From: Mesorhizobium sp. M00.F.Ca.ET.216.01.1.1 | GTDB taxonomy: Bacteria; Pseudomonadota; Alphaproteobacteria; Rhizobiales; Rhizobiaceae | Assembly: GCF_004010325.2 (NCBI RefSeq) | Contig: NZ_SADR02000025.1 | Location: 1 to 64,000, forward strand | Direction: 5' to 3' | Length of the DNA: 64,000 nt | In this document: positions 16,771 through 25,356 of the stretch, piece by piece | Position numbering within the stretch: the first letter of the stretch is position 1 | Layout: each line of letters starts with the position of its first letter | Translations under genes and position numbers: made by a program | Notes under the pieces: model-generated | Told to the model about the DNA's origin: nothing | The model's database searches: none | Seen by the model: only the letters and a program-made list of their open reading frames with translations

Positions 16771-18111
16771 TCACGTAGGCGGGAATTGGACCACCGCTTC
16801 GAAGCCGTCCTGCCGGCCGGATGCCGGTGAGTTCAGGACAAGCTTCGCTCCGGTCTGCTGCAGGATTCGGGTAACGATCGCCAGTCCGAGGCCTGATCCA
16901 TCGGCGCGCGTTGCCCCGCGTTCGAAGCGCTTGACCAGGCCGTTCAGAGAGTGGGCTGGAATCACGAGGCCTTCGTTGACCACACTGAGCCTGGCATCGT
17001 CGCTGATGCGCACGACCACCTGCCCGCTTTCGGCGCCATGCCGCAAGGCGTTTTCGATAAGGTTGCGCAGGACTATGGCCAGCGCGTCCGTGTCGATCGC
17101 TGCTTGCACCGTGCTTTTCGCCGGCGCTTTGAGGCGAAGGCGACCGCGGCTTTCGCCATGCTGTTCGAGGTCGGCGACGACCAGTGCCGCGACTGCAGCG
17201 AGATCGGCTGGCTTGCCGGCAGCGGCCATGCCGGCATCGGCGCGCGCGAGTTGCATCAGCTTTTCGGACAGGCTGGCGAGATCGGACAGGGCCGCCTTGA
17301 TCTGGCGCGGCCGTTTCTTTCCGGCCTCATCCGCCGCCTCGGCGATCATGCGCTCCGTCTGCGCCAGCGCGCCGGCGATCGGGGTGCGCAACTCGTGCGC
17401 GGCGTTCGCAGTGAATTCCTTTTCGGCGTCGAGCGCCAAGTGCAGACGCCGCATCAAGCTATTAACCGACTTGGCGATGGCTGCGAGTTCGGAGGGGAGT
17501 TCCTCGGTACGGATGGGAGCAAGGTTGTCGCCGTGGCGGGCGCTGATCTCACTGCGCAGCGTTGCGATTGGCCTGAGCGAACGCGCCAAGATCAGCCACG
17601 CGACGATCGCGCTCAGTGGCATAAGCACGGAAATCGGCACCAGGAATCCGGTTGCGGCTTCGAATGTCTCCTCGTTGCGCCGTGCGTCGAGCTCGGCGAC
17701 CTGGACGAAAACCGAGCCGCTGATGGCCGGTTCGGTGTAGATGCGCCTGCCGGCCTCCTCAGAGAATCCCTGTACGAGTTTGGCCGTGAGCGGCTCGGCG
17801 GGAGCGTTGTACGAATGCATCAACACACGCCCGTCGCCGTTGCGCACCTGGACGATCAGCCTTCCGCCGTCGTCCTCCGAAACGGCTTCCGCCAGCCGGC
17901 GCGGAGACTGCGATGTTTCACGCTCGAAGAGGTCGTCGATGACGAGCGGCAGCAGCCGGCGCGCCGCTTCCTGCATCGCACTGTCCATGGCTTCGTTAAT
18001 TTCGCGATGCAGCGTGAAGCTTCCGGTGGCCGCGGCGATCAGTCCGAACGCGACCGTGACTAGGATCAGCGAAGCGACGAGCCGGCCGACGAGGCTGTCG
18101 AACAATCTCAT
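16771..18111 (-). CDS. Two-component sensor histidine kinase (QseC/PmrB-like)
   Basis: The 446-aa membrane kinase has membrane segments at about 10-32 and 154-176 enclosing a ~120-residue periplasmic sensor. A HAMP-like linker follows. The phosphoacceptor His is at about 240 (HELRTPIAGALA), the ATPase N-box at about 350 (RNLIENALRHG), and the G-box is DGSGLGLAIV. It would autophosphorylate and pass phosphate to the response regulator whose stop codon overlaps its ATG (ATGA). The signal is unknown. The divergent PepSY/cytochrome b561 pair, sharing mirrored operator boxes, is its likely target. Confidence 0.9.
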   Translation of the reverse strand: MRLFDSLVGRLVASLILVTVAFGLIAAATGSFTLHREINEAMDSAMQEAARRLLPLVIDDLFERETSQSPRRLAEAVSEDDGGRLIVQVRNGDGRVLMHSYNAPAEPLTAKLVQGFSEEAGRRIYTEPAISGSVFVQVAELDARRNEETFEAATGFLVPISVLMPLSAIVAWLILARSLRPIATLRSEISARHGDNLAPIRTEELPSELAAIAKSVNSLMRRLHLALDAEKEFTANAAHELRTPIAGALAQTERMIAEAADEAGKKRPRQIKAALSDLASLSEKLMQLARADAGMAAAGKPADLAAVAALVVADLEQHGESRGRLRLKAPAKSTVQAAIDTDALAIVLRNLIENALRHGAESGQVVVRISDDARLSVVNEGLVIPAHSLNGLVKRFERGATRADGSGLGLAIVTRILQQTGAKLVLNSPASGRQDGFEAVVQFPPT

Positions 18112-18767
18112 CCGGATGCCAGGCGATAGCCCAGCCCCCTTACGGTCATGATCGTCTCGCGCCCGATCTTCCTGCGCAAGCGGCTGACATAGACCTCGAC
18201 GGTATTGCTTTCGACCTCAGCGCCGAACGCGTAGAGTGCGTCCTCGATCTGTCCCTTGCCGACCGTGATGCCGGGCCGGCGCAGGAACTGCTCAAGCACT
18301 GCCCACTCGCGCGAAGTCAGCATGGCTTCCGCGCCGTCGACGACAACGCGGCGGCTGGCCTGGTCGATTTCGATCGGCCCGAGACGGATCAGCGGGTTTG
18401 GGTTCCCTGAGTAGCGTCGTGCGACCGCGGCGAGGCGAGCGGACAGTTCGCCGAGATCGAACGGCTTGACCAGATAGTCGTCGGCGCCCGAATTCAGCCC
18501 CTCTATCCGGTCGGAGAGCTGATCGCGCGCAGTCAGGACGATGACCGGCATATCGGCGCCTTTACGACGGAATGCCTTCAGGAAGTCGAGACCCTTGCCA
18601 TCTGGCAAGTGCAGATCGAGCAGTACGAGTTCATAGGACACGACATCGAGGTGTTCGCGGGCATCCGCGAGTGTCGTACTCCAGTCCACGGCATGGCCGT
18701 CGGCGGCGACGTGATCGCGCACGGCTTCGCCCAGCACCTGATCGTCCTCGATCAACAGAACCCGCAC
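18108..18767 (-). CDS. OmpR/PmrA-type response regulator
   Basis: The 219-aa regulator has a receiver domain with acidic pocket (LLIEDD), phosphoacceptor Asp in LLDLHLPDGKG, the Thr in VLTARD and the Lys in LVKPFDLGEL. A winged-helix DNA-binding domain ends EVYVSRLRRKIGRETIMTVRG. I chose a GTG start at 18767 because GGAGG lies four bases upstream and the resulting length is that of PmrA/QseB proteins. An ATG at 18800 would add eleven non-homologous residues. The gene is coupled to its kinase. A candidate operator lies 44 bp upstream (18811-18827), suggesting autoregulation. Confidence 0.9.
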   Translation of the reverse strand: MRVLLIEDDQVLGEAVRDHVAADGHAVDWSTTLADAREHLDVVSYELVLLDLHLPDGKGLDFLKAFRRKGADMPVIVLTARDQLSDRIEGLNSGADDYLVKPFDLGELSARLAAVARRYSGNPNPLIRLGPIEIDQASRRVVVDGAEAMLTSREWAVLEQFLRRPGITVGKGQIEDALYAFGAEVESNTVEVYVSRLRRKIGRETIMTVRGLGYRLASG

Positions 18768-18810
18768 ATTGCCTCCGCGCCCGATCGCTTGTTGCTCCAT
18801 GCAGCACAAG

Positions 18811-18827
18811 GCTGACAGTAGCCTGAA
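18811..18827 (-). promoter_or_regulatory. Operator-like box upstream of the response regulator
   Basis: On the minus strand this reads TTCAGGCTACTGTCAGC. It repeats TCAG at an 11-bp step, a helical-turn spacing typical of OmpR-family tandem binding. Its twin at 18880-18896 on the other strand differs at one base. The placement 44 bp before the regulator start suggests autoregulation. Confidence 0.6.
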
Positions 18828-18879
18828 TGCCAGGTGATGCGTGGTGGATTTAAAGCTTCTGGCATGCGGCATTTGCGCG

Positions 18880-18896
18880 TTCAGGCTGCTGTCAGC
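18880..18896 (+). promoter_or_regulatory. Operator-like box upstream of the PepSY/cytochrome b561 genes
   Basis: The plus strand reads TTCAGGCTGCTGTCAGC, identical in 16 of 17 positions to the box in front of the response regulator and pointing the opposite way. It lies 50 bp upstream of the PepSY start. A further TCAG occurs just downstream at 18905. Confidence 0.6.
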
Positions 18897-18946
18897 TTTC
18901 GGCGTCAGGGTTTTCGCATCGGAATCACCCGATGGAGAAAACCGAC

Positions 18947-19213
18947 ATGAAGACAATCATCCTGACCGCGCTGGTCCTGGCTGTCGCCGGCCCGGCCGTC
19001 GCCGCCGACAAATGCAACGTCCCGACGGACCAGTGGCAGCCGCGCGAGGCCTTGCAGAAGAAACTCGAAGGCGAGGGCTGGAAAGTCCGCGGCATCAAGA
19101 CAGAAAATGGCTGCTACGAGGCCAAGGCGATCGACGCCAATGGCAAGAAGCTGGAAGCCGTCTTCAATCCCAAGACGCTCGAGTCGATGGGCGCTGATTC
19201 CGACGACGGTTGA
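18947..19213 (+). CDS. Small periplasmic PepSY-domain protein
   Basis: The 88-aa product starts MKTIILTALVLAVAGPAVAAD, a clear signal peptide. One PepSY-like domain follows (REALQKKLEGEGWKVRGIKT, then GCYEAKAIDANGKKLEAVF). Single-PepSY proteins like this are found beside cytochrome b561 genes and PmrA-type two-component systems. They are thought to bind or modulate periplasmic partners. GGAG precedes the ATG at 18947. It is followed after 5 bp by the cytochrome gene and shares its divergent control region with the two-component genes. Confidence 0.82.
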   Translation: MKTIILTALVLAVAGPAVAADKCNVPTDQWQPREALQKKLEGEGWKVRGIKTENGCYEAKAIDANGKKLEAVFNPKTLESMGADSDDG

Positions 19214-19218
19214 TCGCC

Positions 19219-19779
19219 ATGAACGCCACCGTTTCGATACGAGGATCCTCGGTCAGGGTCTGGAGCCCCTATGTCCGCCTCTTTCACTGGTCGCTGGTCT
19301 TGTGCGTGGCGGTGGCGTGGCTGTCCTCCGGGGAGATCATGAAGGTGCATGAACTGGCCGGCTACTCAGCCGGCGTGTTGATCGCCTCGCGAATGATCGC
19401 GGGGCTGGCAGGATCACGATACGTGCGCTTCCGCCAGTTCGTGCGCGGTCCGCGAGAGGTGGCCGGATATCTTACCGACGTGGCCAGTCATCGCGAGCGA
19501 AGGTATCTCGGCCATAACCCTGCTGGCGGCGCCATGGTGCTGGCGCTGCTGGCCAGCGTGGCGGGCATTGCGCTTACCGGCTGGATGCAGACCACCGACG
19601 CCTATTGGGGCGTGACATGGGTCGAGGATGTGCACAAGATACTTGGCAACGGCATCCTGGTGCTTGTCGGACTTCATGTCGGTGGCGTGCTGCTGGCGAG
19701 TCTGCGCCATCACGAAAACCTGATTCGTGCGATGATTACGGGCCGCAAGCGCGCGCCCTCGCCGGAAGATGTCGTCTGA
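19219..19779 (+). CDS. Cytochrome b561-domain membrane protein
   Basis: The 186-aa protein has four to five membrane segments and the histidine pattern of bacterial b561-type cytochromes: VRLFHWSLVLCVAVAW at the N-terminus, MKVHELAGYSAGVL, then VEDVHKILGNGILVLVGLHVGG. Those His residues would bind haem b. Such proteins carry electrons across the inner membrane between quinol and periplasmic partners. The ATG at 19219 begins 5 bp after the PepSY stop, so the two form one unit. A hairpin at 19799-19831 ends the transcript. Confidence 0.85.
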   Translation: MNATVSIRGSSVRVWSPYVRLFHWSLVLCVAVAWLSSGEIMKVHELAGYSAGVLIASRMIAGLAGSRYVRFRQFVRGPREVAGYLTDVASHRERRYLGHNPAGGAMVLALLASVAGIALTGWMQTTDAYWGVTWVEDVHKILGNGILVLVGLHVGGVLLASLRHHENLIRAMITGRKRAPSPEDVV

Positions 19780-19798
19780 TAGGCCGCGGCCCGCCATA

Positions 19799-19831
19799 CA
19801 AGGGGCGCTGCAACGATGCGGTGCCCCCTTG
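19799..19831. terminator. Hairpin between convergent genes
   Basis: CAAGGGG and CCCCCTTG arms with an inner GCA/TGC pair lie in the 79-bp gap between the cytochrome b561 gene and the convergent GlxA-type regulator. A T-tract is short, so it may be a bidirectional stem. It resembles the terminator at 21648-21687 in its loop. Confidence 0.6.
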
Positions 19832-19858
19832 CCGTTCGGCCGGGGGCACTGCTTTGCT

Positions 19859-20860
19859 TCAGCCGGATTGGCGCGGAGAGAAGTGTGCGATGCGCTCGTT
19901 CTGAACGTTCTTCGAGAATTCGCGCCGGTACTGGGCCGGCGAAGTCCTGAGCCGCGCCGCGAAATGCTGGCGAAGCGAGGTGGCGCTGCCGAAACCAGCC
20001 TGGAAAGCGATCGCGTCCATCGACTGGGATGTCGATTCGAGCAGCCGCTGCGCCAGCTGGACGCGCTGCTCGGTCAGCCAGTCGCCGAAACTGGTGCCGA
20101 TCGATTTCTGAAAGCGGCGCGTGAATGTGCGGCGGGTGAGGCCGGCGGCGCCGGCGACGCTGTCCAGGCTGTGTGCGTCGCCCAGCGTTCTCACAACCGT
20201 GTCGAGAGCCTGCGCAAACCGGTCCGTGTTCTCGCTCTTTGCCAGGGGACGCTCGATGAATTGTGCCTGCCCGCCCTGGCGGTGCGGCGAAAGGACGATT
20301 TGCCGGGCCAGCCGCAGCGCTGCTTCCGCGCCATAGCGGGCGCGCACGACATGAAGGCAGCAGTCGAGCCCGGCAGCGACGCCGGCCGACGTCACGACAT
20401 CGCCGTCGTCGACGTAAAGCACGTCTGCGTCGACGATTATGTCGGGATAAAGCGCCTGCAACTGCTCGGTATAGGCCCAGTGTGTCGTCGCCCGCCGTCC
20501 CGACAGCAGTCCGGTCGCGGCAATGGCGAAGGTGCCGAGGCACAGACCAACGATCAGCGCGCCGCGCCGATGGGCGCGGCGCAGCGCCTCGGTCAGCGCC
20601 GCAGGAGGCGGGTCCTCGAGGTTCCTCCAGCTTGGGACGATTACGATGTCGGCGTCATCGAGTGCTGAGAGCCCGTGAGGGACGGTTATGGTCAGCCCGG
20701 CATCGGTGCGGATTGGTCCGTTCTCGATCGCGCAGACCCGGAAATCGAAGCGCGGCAGACCAAGCGCCGTGCGATCGTCGCCGAACACCAGGCAAGGCAC
20801 CGAAAGATGGAACGGACTGATGCCATCGAAGGCGATGGCGGCAACGATCGGATTGGCCAT
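19859..20860 (-). CDS. GlxA-family transcriptional regulator (DJ-1/PfpI plus AraC domains)
   Basis: The 333-aa protein joins an N-terminal amidotransferase-like DJ-1/PfpI domain (residues 1-175, with the Cys in IVGLCLGTFAIA and the THWAY segment) to a C-terminal AraC helix-turn-helix domain. The latter shows SVAGAAGLTRRTFTRRFQ and DAIAFQAGFGSATSLRQHF. GlxA/FtrA-type regulators sense small metabolites. The start at 20860 is the ATG of MANPIVAAIAF. It is divergent from an isochorismatase-like hydrolase across a 129-bp region with an inverted repeat. That hydrolase is therefore a likely target. Confidence 0.85.
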   Translation of the reverse strand: MANPIVAAIAFDGISPFHLSVPCLVFGDDRTALGLPRFDFRVCAIENGPIRTDAGLTITVPHGLSALDDADIVIVPSWRNLEDPPPAALTEALRRAHRRGALIVGLCLGTFAIAATGLLSGRRATTHWAYTEQLQALYPDIIVDADVLYVDDGDVVTSAGVAAGLDCCLHVVRARYGAEAALRLARQIVLSPHRQGGQAQFIERPLAKSENTDRFAQALDTVVRTLGDAHSLDSVAGAAGLTRRTFTRRFQKSIGTSFGDWLTEQRVQLAQRLLESTSQSMDAIAFQAGFGSATSLRQHFAARLRTSPAQYRREFSKNVQNERIAHFSPRQSG

Positions 20861-20890
20861 GAGGAGCACCAACAGGGATTAGTATCAAAT

Positions 20891-20925
20891 TGTCCCAATT
20901 CTTTCGAATAATGTCAATCGGGACA
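20891..20925. promoter_or_regulatory. Inverted repeat in the GlxA-regulator/hydrolase divergent region
   Basis: TGTCCC (20891-20896) and GGGACA (20920-20925) form an inverted repeat centred between the regulator and the hydrolase. A-rich bases flank both arms. It is the best candidate operator for the divergent regulator. No direct evidence is available. Confidence 0.45.
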
Positions 20926-20989
20926 CTTTTGCAATCCGATGGCATGCCTATCCTCGACCAATCAAAGCCAAAACGGGAAAGGAAACTCC

Positions 20990-21628
20990 ATGTCGGAAGC
21001 CAAAGCGCCACGCCGTGCCCTCGTCGTCGTCGATGTCCAAAATGACTATGACGGCGGCAACCTTGCCATCCAGCACCCGCCATTCCGCGACAGCGTCGTC
21101 AACGTGGCACAGGCCATGGACGCAGCCGCTCAGGCCGGCGTCAAGGTGGTGGTCATTAAGCAGATGGCGCCAGAGACGGCGCCGATCTTCGCCAAGGGCA
21201 GCCCCGGCGCCGAATTGCATCCCGAGATCGCCAGGCGAAGCCGCGATCATTATATCGAGAAGACGCTGCCGAGCGCCTTCACGGGCACCGATCTCGAGGA
21301 TTGGCTGCGCGCCAATGCGATCGATACGATCACCGTCGTCGGTTACATGACCCATAATTGCGACCTGTCGACCGTCATCCACGCCGTCCATATGGGCTTT
21401 GCGGTCGAGTTCCTGTCCGACGCCACCGGCTCGGTGCCCTATGCCAACAGTGCCGGCTATGCTTCGGCCGAGGACATCCATCGCGTGGTGACGGTCATTC
21501 TGCAGTCGCGCTTCGCTGCCGTCCTCAAAACCACCGAATGGATCGACTGCCTGAAGACCGGCGCACTGCCCGAACGCGATACGATCTTTGCGTCCAACCA
21601 GCGGGCACTGGCGCGGAACGCCGCGTAA
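20990..21628 (+). CDS. Isochorismatase-like cysteine hydrolase
   Basis: The 212-aa product has the cysteine-hydrolase triad: Asp in ALVVVDVQNDY, Lys in VVVIKQMAP, and Cys in YMTHNCDLSTV. Relatives hydrolyse amides or vinyl ethers (nicotinamidase, N-carbamoylsarcosine hydrolase, isochorismatase). The exact substrate is not evident. The start is ATG 20990 because GGAAAGGAAAC lies just upstream. It is divergent from the GlxA-type regulator, the usual pattern for a regulated catabolic hydrolase. A strong bidirectional terminator follows. Confidence 0.85.
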   Translation: MSEAKAPRRALVVVDVQNDYDGGNLAIQHPPFRDSVVNVAQAMDAAAQAGVKVVVIKQMAPETAPIFAKGSPGAELHPEIARRSRDHYIEKTLPSAFTGTDLEDWLRANAIDTITVVGYMTHNCDLSTVIHAVHMGFAVEFLSDATGSVPYANSAGYASAEDIHRVVTVILQSRFAAVLKTTEWIDCLKTGALPERDTIFASNQRALARNAA

Positions 21629-21647
21629 GGGGACCGGTATCGTAACA

Positions 21648-21687
21648 AAAAAGGGCGTCGCAGCGATGCGGCGCCCTTTGCATTTTG
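21648..21687. terminator. Bidirectional rho-independent terminator
   Basis: AAAGGGCG (21650-21657) pairs with CGCCCTTT (21672-21679), with an inner CGCA/TGCG stem and a GCGA loop. It is flanked by a run of A on the left and GCATTTT on the right. It can stop transcription from the hydrolase and from fhs. Confidence 0.85.
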
Positions 21688-21701
21688 GATCGTCGAAGCT
21701 C

Positions 21702-23381
21702 TCAGAACAAGCCTTCGATCTGGCCGATCTCGTTGAGGAAGATCTTTTCCGATGACGGCGTCTTGGGCAGGCCGGGCATGGTCATGACCTCGCCGCAAAT
21801 GATGACGACGAAGCCGGCGCCGGCAGATAGCCTGACCTCGCGCACCGGCACGGTGTGGCCGGTCGGTGCGCCACGCAGGTTCGGGTCGGTCGAGAAGGAA
21901 TATTGCGTCTTGGCCATGCAGACCGGCAGGTTGCCGTAGCCGGCGTGCTCCCAGGCGTGCAGCTGGTCGCGTACCGACTTGTCGGCAATCGCTTCGGAAC
22001 CGCGATAGATGCGCTGGACGATGGTGTTGATCTTCTCGAACAGCGGCATGGCGTCGGGATAGAGCGGTGCAAACTGCGACGCGCCGGATTCGGCCAGCGC
22101 CACCACCTTGTTGGCAAGTTCCTCGATGCCGGCCGATCCCTGAGCCCAGTGCTTGCAGAGGATCGCCTCCTCGCCCATCGAGGCGACATAATCCTTCATA
22201 GCCCGGATTTCCGCGTCGCTGTCGGAATAGAAGTGGTTGATGGCGACTACAGCCGGCACGCCGAACTGCCTGATGTTCTCGATGTGGCGGCCGAGGTTGG
22301 CGCAGCCCTTTTTCACCGCCTCGATATTCTCCTTGCCGAGGTCTTCCTTCTTGACGCCGCCATTCATCTTCATGGCGCGCACGGTGGCGACGATAACGGC
22401 TGCCGCCGGCTTCAGGCCGGCCTTGCGGCACTTGATGTCGAAGAATTTTTCGGCGCCGAGATCGGCGCCGAAACCGGCTTCGGTGACGACATAGTCGGCG
22501 AGCTTCAGTGCCGTCGTTGTGGCGACGACCGAGTTGCAGCCATGCGCGATGTTGGCGAACGGGCCGCCATGGACGAAGGCCGGGTTGTTCTCCAGCGTCT
22601 GCACGAGGTTGGGTTGCATGGCGTCCTTCAGCAGCACGGCCATGGCGCCGTCTGCCTTGAGGTCGCGGGCATAGACCGGCGACTTGTCGCGGCGATAAGC
22701 GACGATGATGTCGCCGAGGCGCTTTTCCAGGTCCTTCAGGTCGGTGGCGAGGCACAAGATCGCCATGACTTCCGAGGCGACGGTGATGTCGAAACCCGCT
22801 TCGCGCGGAAAGCCGTTGGCGACGCCGCCGAGCGAACAGATGATTTCGCGCAACGCGCGGTCGTTCATGTCCATGACGCGGCGCCAGACAACGCGGCGGA
22901 TGTCGATGCCGAGCTCGTTGCCCCAGTAGATGTGGTTGTCGATCAGCGCCGAAAGCAGATTGTGCGCGGTGGTGATGGCATGGAAATCGCCGGTGAAGTG
23001 AAGGTTCATGTCCTCCATCGGCACGACCTGGGCATAGCCGCCGCCGGCGGCACCGCCCTTGACGCCGAAGTTCGGGCCGAGCGAGGCTTCACGGATGCAG
23101 ACGATCGCCTTCTTGCCGATGCGGTTGAGGCCGTCGCCGAGACCCACTGTCGTCGTCGTCTTGCCTTCGCCGGCCGGCGTCGGGTTGATGGCGGTGACGA
23201 GGATCAGCTTGCCGTCCCTGTTATCCTTCACCGACTTGATGAACTCGGCTGAGATCTTGGCCTTGTCGTGGCCGTAAGGCAAAAGGTGTTCGCTCGGAAT
23301 GCCGATCTTCTGGCCGATCTCCTGGATCTGCTTCTTCCTGGCGGCGCGCGCGATCTCGATGTCGGACTTCACTTCGGCCAT
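21702..23381 (-). CDS. fhs: Formate-tetrahydrofolate ligase
   Basis: The 559-aa enzyme makes 10-formyl-tetrahydrofolate from formate, ATP and tetrahydrofolate, feeding purine and formyl-methionine synthesis. The ATP-binding motif PTPAGEGKTTTTVGLGDGL is intact. The family-specific segments VKGGAAGGGYAQV and FVHGGPFANIAHGCNSV are present. ATG 23381 follows GAGGAAAG and gives the normal family length; a start at 23447 adds residues not found in relatives. It is a lone gene with a 342-bp upstream gap and shares a terminator with the convergent hydrolase. Confidence 0.95.
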   Translation of the reverse strand: MAEVKSDIEIARAARKKQIQEIGQKIGIPSEHLLPYGHDKAKISAEFIKSVKDNRDGKLILVTAINPTPAGEGKTTTTVGLGDGLNRIGKKAIVCIREASLGPNFGVKGGAAGGGYAQVVPMEDMNLHFTGDFHAITTAHNLLSALIDNHIYWGNELGIDIRRVVWRRVMDMNDRALREIICSLGGVANGFPREAGFDITVASEVMAILCLATDLKDLEKRLGDIIVAYRRDKSPVYARDLKADGAMAVLLKDAMQPNLVQTLENNPAFVHGGPFANIAHGCNSVVATTTALKLADYVVTEAGFGADLGAEKFFDIKCRKAGLKPAAAVIVATVRAMKMNGGVKKEDLGKENIEAVKKGCANLGRHIENIRQFGVPAVVAINHFYSDSDAEIRAMKDYVASMGEEAILCKHWAQGSAGIEELANKVVALAESGASQFAPLYPDAMPLFEKINTIVQRIYRGSEAIADKSVRDQLHAWEHAGYGNLPVCMAKTQYSFSTDPNLRGAPTGHTVPVREVRLSAGAGFVVIICGEVMTMPGLPKTPSSEKIFLNEIGQIEGLF

Positions 23382-23723
23382 GACGGCTTTCCTCTGGATT
23401 GGACGGTGGAGGGGACGGGTTTGATCAATGTGGTCGCATGCATTCAAGACGCCCCGGCACTGCAGGCGAGGGCATGTTCTAACCCTGTCGCTGCCGTGGC
23501 GTCAACTCGCATGCAACTAAGTTTCCTAAGAAGAAAGATATCTCTGTTTCCCGGTCGACGTGTCTCGGGTCTTTGCGCCCGGTTGTCGCGCAGTATAGAA
23601 GCCAGAGCAGGCGCTGTTCCGCCGTCTCAAAACAGCCGCGCAATACGCGAAAAGCGACAGGGTTCGAGCACCGGCCGGCGCTTCGAGCTGTTGGTCCGGT
23701 TTTGGGTTTTCGAGTATGAGCAG
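23382..23723. other. 342-bp gap upstream of fhs
   Basis: I find no credible gene here. The sequence includes an A/T-rich stretch near 23520-23550 (AAGAAGAAAGATATC) that may carry a promoter for fhs on the minus strand. No recognised riboswitch structure or clear operator was seen. Confidence 0.5.
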
Positions 23724-24119
23724 CTAATAGACGCGGATCTGACGCAGCAGCCCCAAGGCGTCGAGTTGGCCGAAGTGCTCGACCGCGACGCCGTTCTCAA
23801 GCCGATCGATGTGGATCACGCCAACCGAGACGCGGTTTCCGCTCGGCTCGACGCCATGGAAGATGCCGGTGTGCGTCCCCTGAAAACGGCAGCGCGTGGC
23901 CACCCTGTCGGCATCAATGACATAGTCGTCGATAAGGTGATGTCCGTCCGGGAATCCGACAAAGAATTCGATGAGGGATTTGCGCCAGTCATCGAAGCCG
24001 ATCGGGCCGGCGCTGCCTAAATGAACGGCGAGATCCGGGGAAACCAGATCGGCAAGCTTGTCCCATTCCTGCGTGTCGATCATGGCGTAGAAATTTTGCG
24101 CAAAGTCCCGGATATCCAT
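23724..24119 (-). CDS. SnoaL-like / ester-cyclase domain protein
   Basis: A 131-aa protein with the SnoaL polyketide-cyclase-like pattern: MDIRDFAQNFYAMIDTQEWD at the start, FFVGFPDGHHLIDDYVIDAD in the middle and CRFQGTHTGIFHGVEPSG before the last strand. These NTF2-fold proteins act as cyclases, isomerases or carriers, and the substrate cannot be read from sequence. The start at 24119 follows GAGGACACGAG. A longer frame beginning at 24389 would overlap the DUF2333 gene. It is separated from the five-gene block by a 98-bp gap. Confidence 0.75.
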   Translation of the reverse strand: MDIRDFAQNFYAMIDTQEWDKLADLVSPDLAVHLGSAGPIGFDDWRKSLIEFFVGFPDGHHLIDDYVIDADRVATRCRFQGTHTGIFHGVEPSGNRVSVGVIHIDRLENGVAVEHFGQLDALGLLRQIRVY

Positions 24120-24217
24120 CTCGTGTCCTCGCCGGCTGTCGCCCAGCCATTCAACAACGACGAGACGATCAGGTTCCGCCGAGAGCCCGATTTGATATCG
24201 TGGTGCGCAGGCCCGAA

Positions 24218-25342
24218 CTACTGCGTCAGCACGTTGCTGATCTCGACCATGTTCGAACGCACGCGCAGGATGTAGAAACCCATCGTAGTCAGGTGCGTCG
24301 GCAACAGCCAGCCGTCCTCGCGGCCATTGGCGATGATGAAGGGCTGGATGCGCAGCGCCGAGACGAACTGCGAGTCCATGGTGTCCCACAGATTCTGCAG
24401 GTGCTTTTCCTTGATCACGTCGTCGAAATCGGCCTGCGCGCCCTTCATCAGCCCGTAATAGGCATAGAGCTGGCCATAGGCGAACCAGAAGCGGTCGTCG
24501 GCTCGGGTGTCGAACCAGCCATTGTTGTGATTTTCGGCGCGCTCCTTGAGGATGGCCGAGGTCGAGCCGATATCGGATGAGATGCGGTCGATATACTGCT
24601 TCAGATTGTCGGCGCGGGCGTCGAATGTCGCCTGGCAGGCGGCCAGCCGGGCGTTGAAGGAACGCAGCTTGCGCACGGCGTCGCGATAATAACTCGGCGT
24701 CGGCGTCTTCGGACCGAACGGGTTCAAGCCGAAGTACCAGGTTTCCTCATCGAACTGCAGGTTGCCGCGGGCATCCTGCAGGTCGGCATCGATTTGCGAG
24801 GTGGTGCGCACACGGCCGAGATTGTCGGCCAACTCGGTCGCTGTGCGCCGCACCGCCTGGTTGATGCCGCGCTGGAACGAGGCCTTGTTGTCCATGAACG
24901 GCGTGTGGTCCCAGTCGATGCCGAACAGGCCGAGCTTGTAGAGGATCATCGACGAGACCCAGGCATTCTGATTGACGTTGAAGTCGGTCAGGTCTGCCGC
25001 CACCTGGGCTATGCCTGAGTTTCCACAGGTCTTGGCGGTGTCGGTGCCGGCGCCAGCGGAGACCTGCTCGCCGGCGGACGTGTTGCGTTTCTCGAAAGTA
25101 TATTTGTCGACGTAGCTCGGGTCGAAATTGTTCCACCACTGGGTGGCGTAAAAGAAATTGGCGTAGAGGCCGATCAGCACGAGGACAGCGAGGCCGAGCA
25201 CCGCCTTCAGGATCCAGCCGCGCTGCGTGTACCAGCGCCCGGCCCACACGAACGGCCACAGGATGGCGCCGATGACGAGGCCAATGCCGCGCCCGATCCA
25301 CTGGAAAATCCGGGTGAAGAAATTCACGATCGGATCAAGCAT
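24218..25342 (-). CDS. DUF2333-family membrane-anchored protein
   Basis: The 374-aa product has an amphipathic N-terminus, a membrane segment at about residues 45-66 (AVLGLAVLVLIGLYANFFYA) and a large exported domain of about 300 residues. That domain includes YTFEKRNTSAGEQVSAGA and a C-terminal stretch ending NMVEISNVLTQ. The pattern fits PF10095 (DUF2333), whose function is unknown. It begins only 14 bp after the 434-aa gene upstream and is the last gene of the five-gene block. It may anchor the products of that block to the membrane. Confidence 0.72.
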   Translation of the reverse strand: MLDPIVNFFTRIFQWIGRGIGLVIGAILWPFVWAGRWYTQRGWILKAVLGLAVLVLIGLYANFFYATQWWNNFDPSYVDKYTFEKRNTSAGEQVSAGAGTDTAKTCGNSGIAQVAADLTDFNVNQNAWVSSMILYKLGLFGIDWDHTPFMDNKASFQRGINQAVRRTATELADNLGRVRTTSQIDADLQDARGNLQFDEETWYFGLNPFGPKTPTPSYYRDAVRKLRSFNARLAACQATFDARADNLKQYIDRISSDIGSTSAILKERAENHNNGWFDTRADDRFWFAYGQLYAYYGLMKGAQADFDDVIKEKHLQNLWDTMDSQFVSALRIQPFIIANGREDGWLLPTHLTTMGFYILRVRSNMVEISNVLTQ

Positions 25343-25356
25343 GGCGATGCACCCCC

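Noticed and set aside
21855..23252. 465-codon open frame on the plus strand
   Set aside because: It is antisense to fhs, whose motifs are intact. High GC leaves long antisense frames open by chance.
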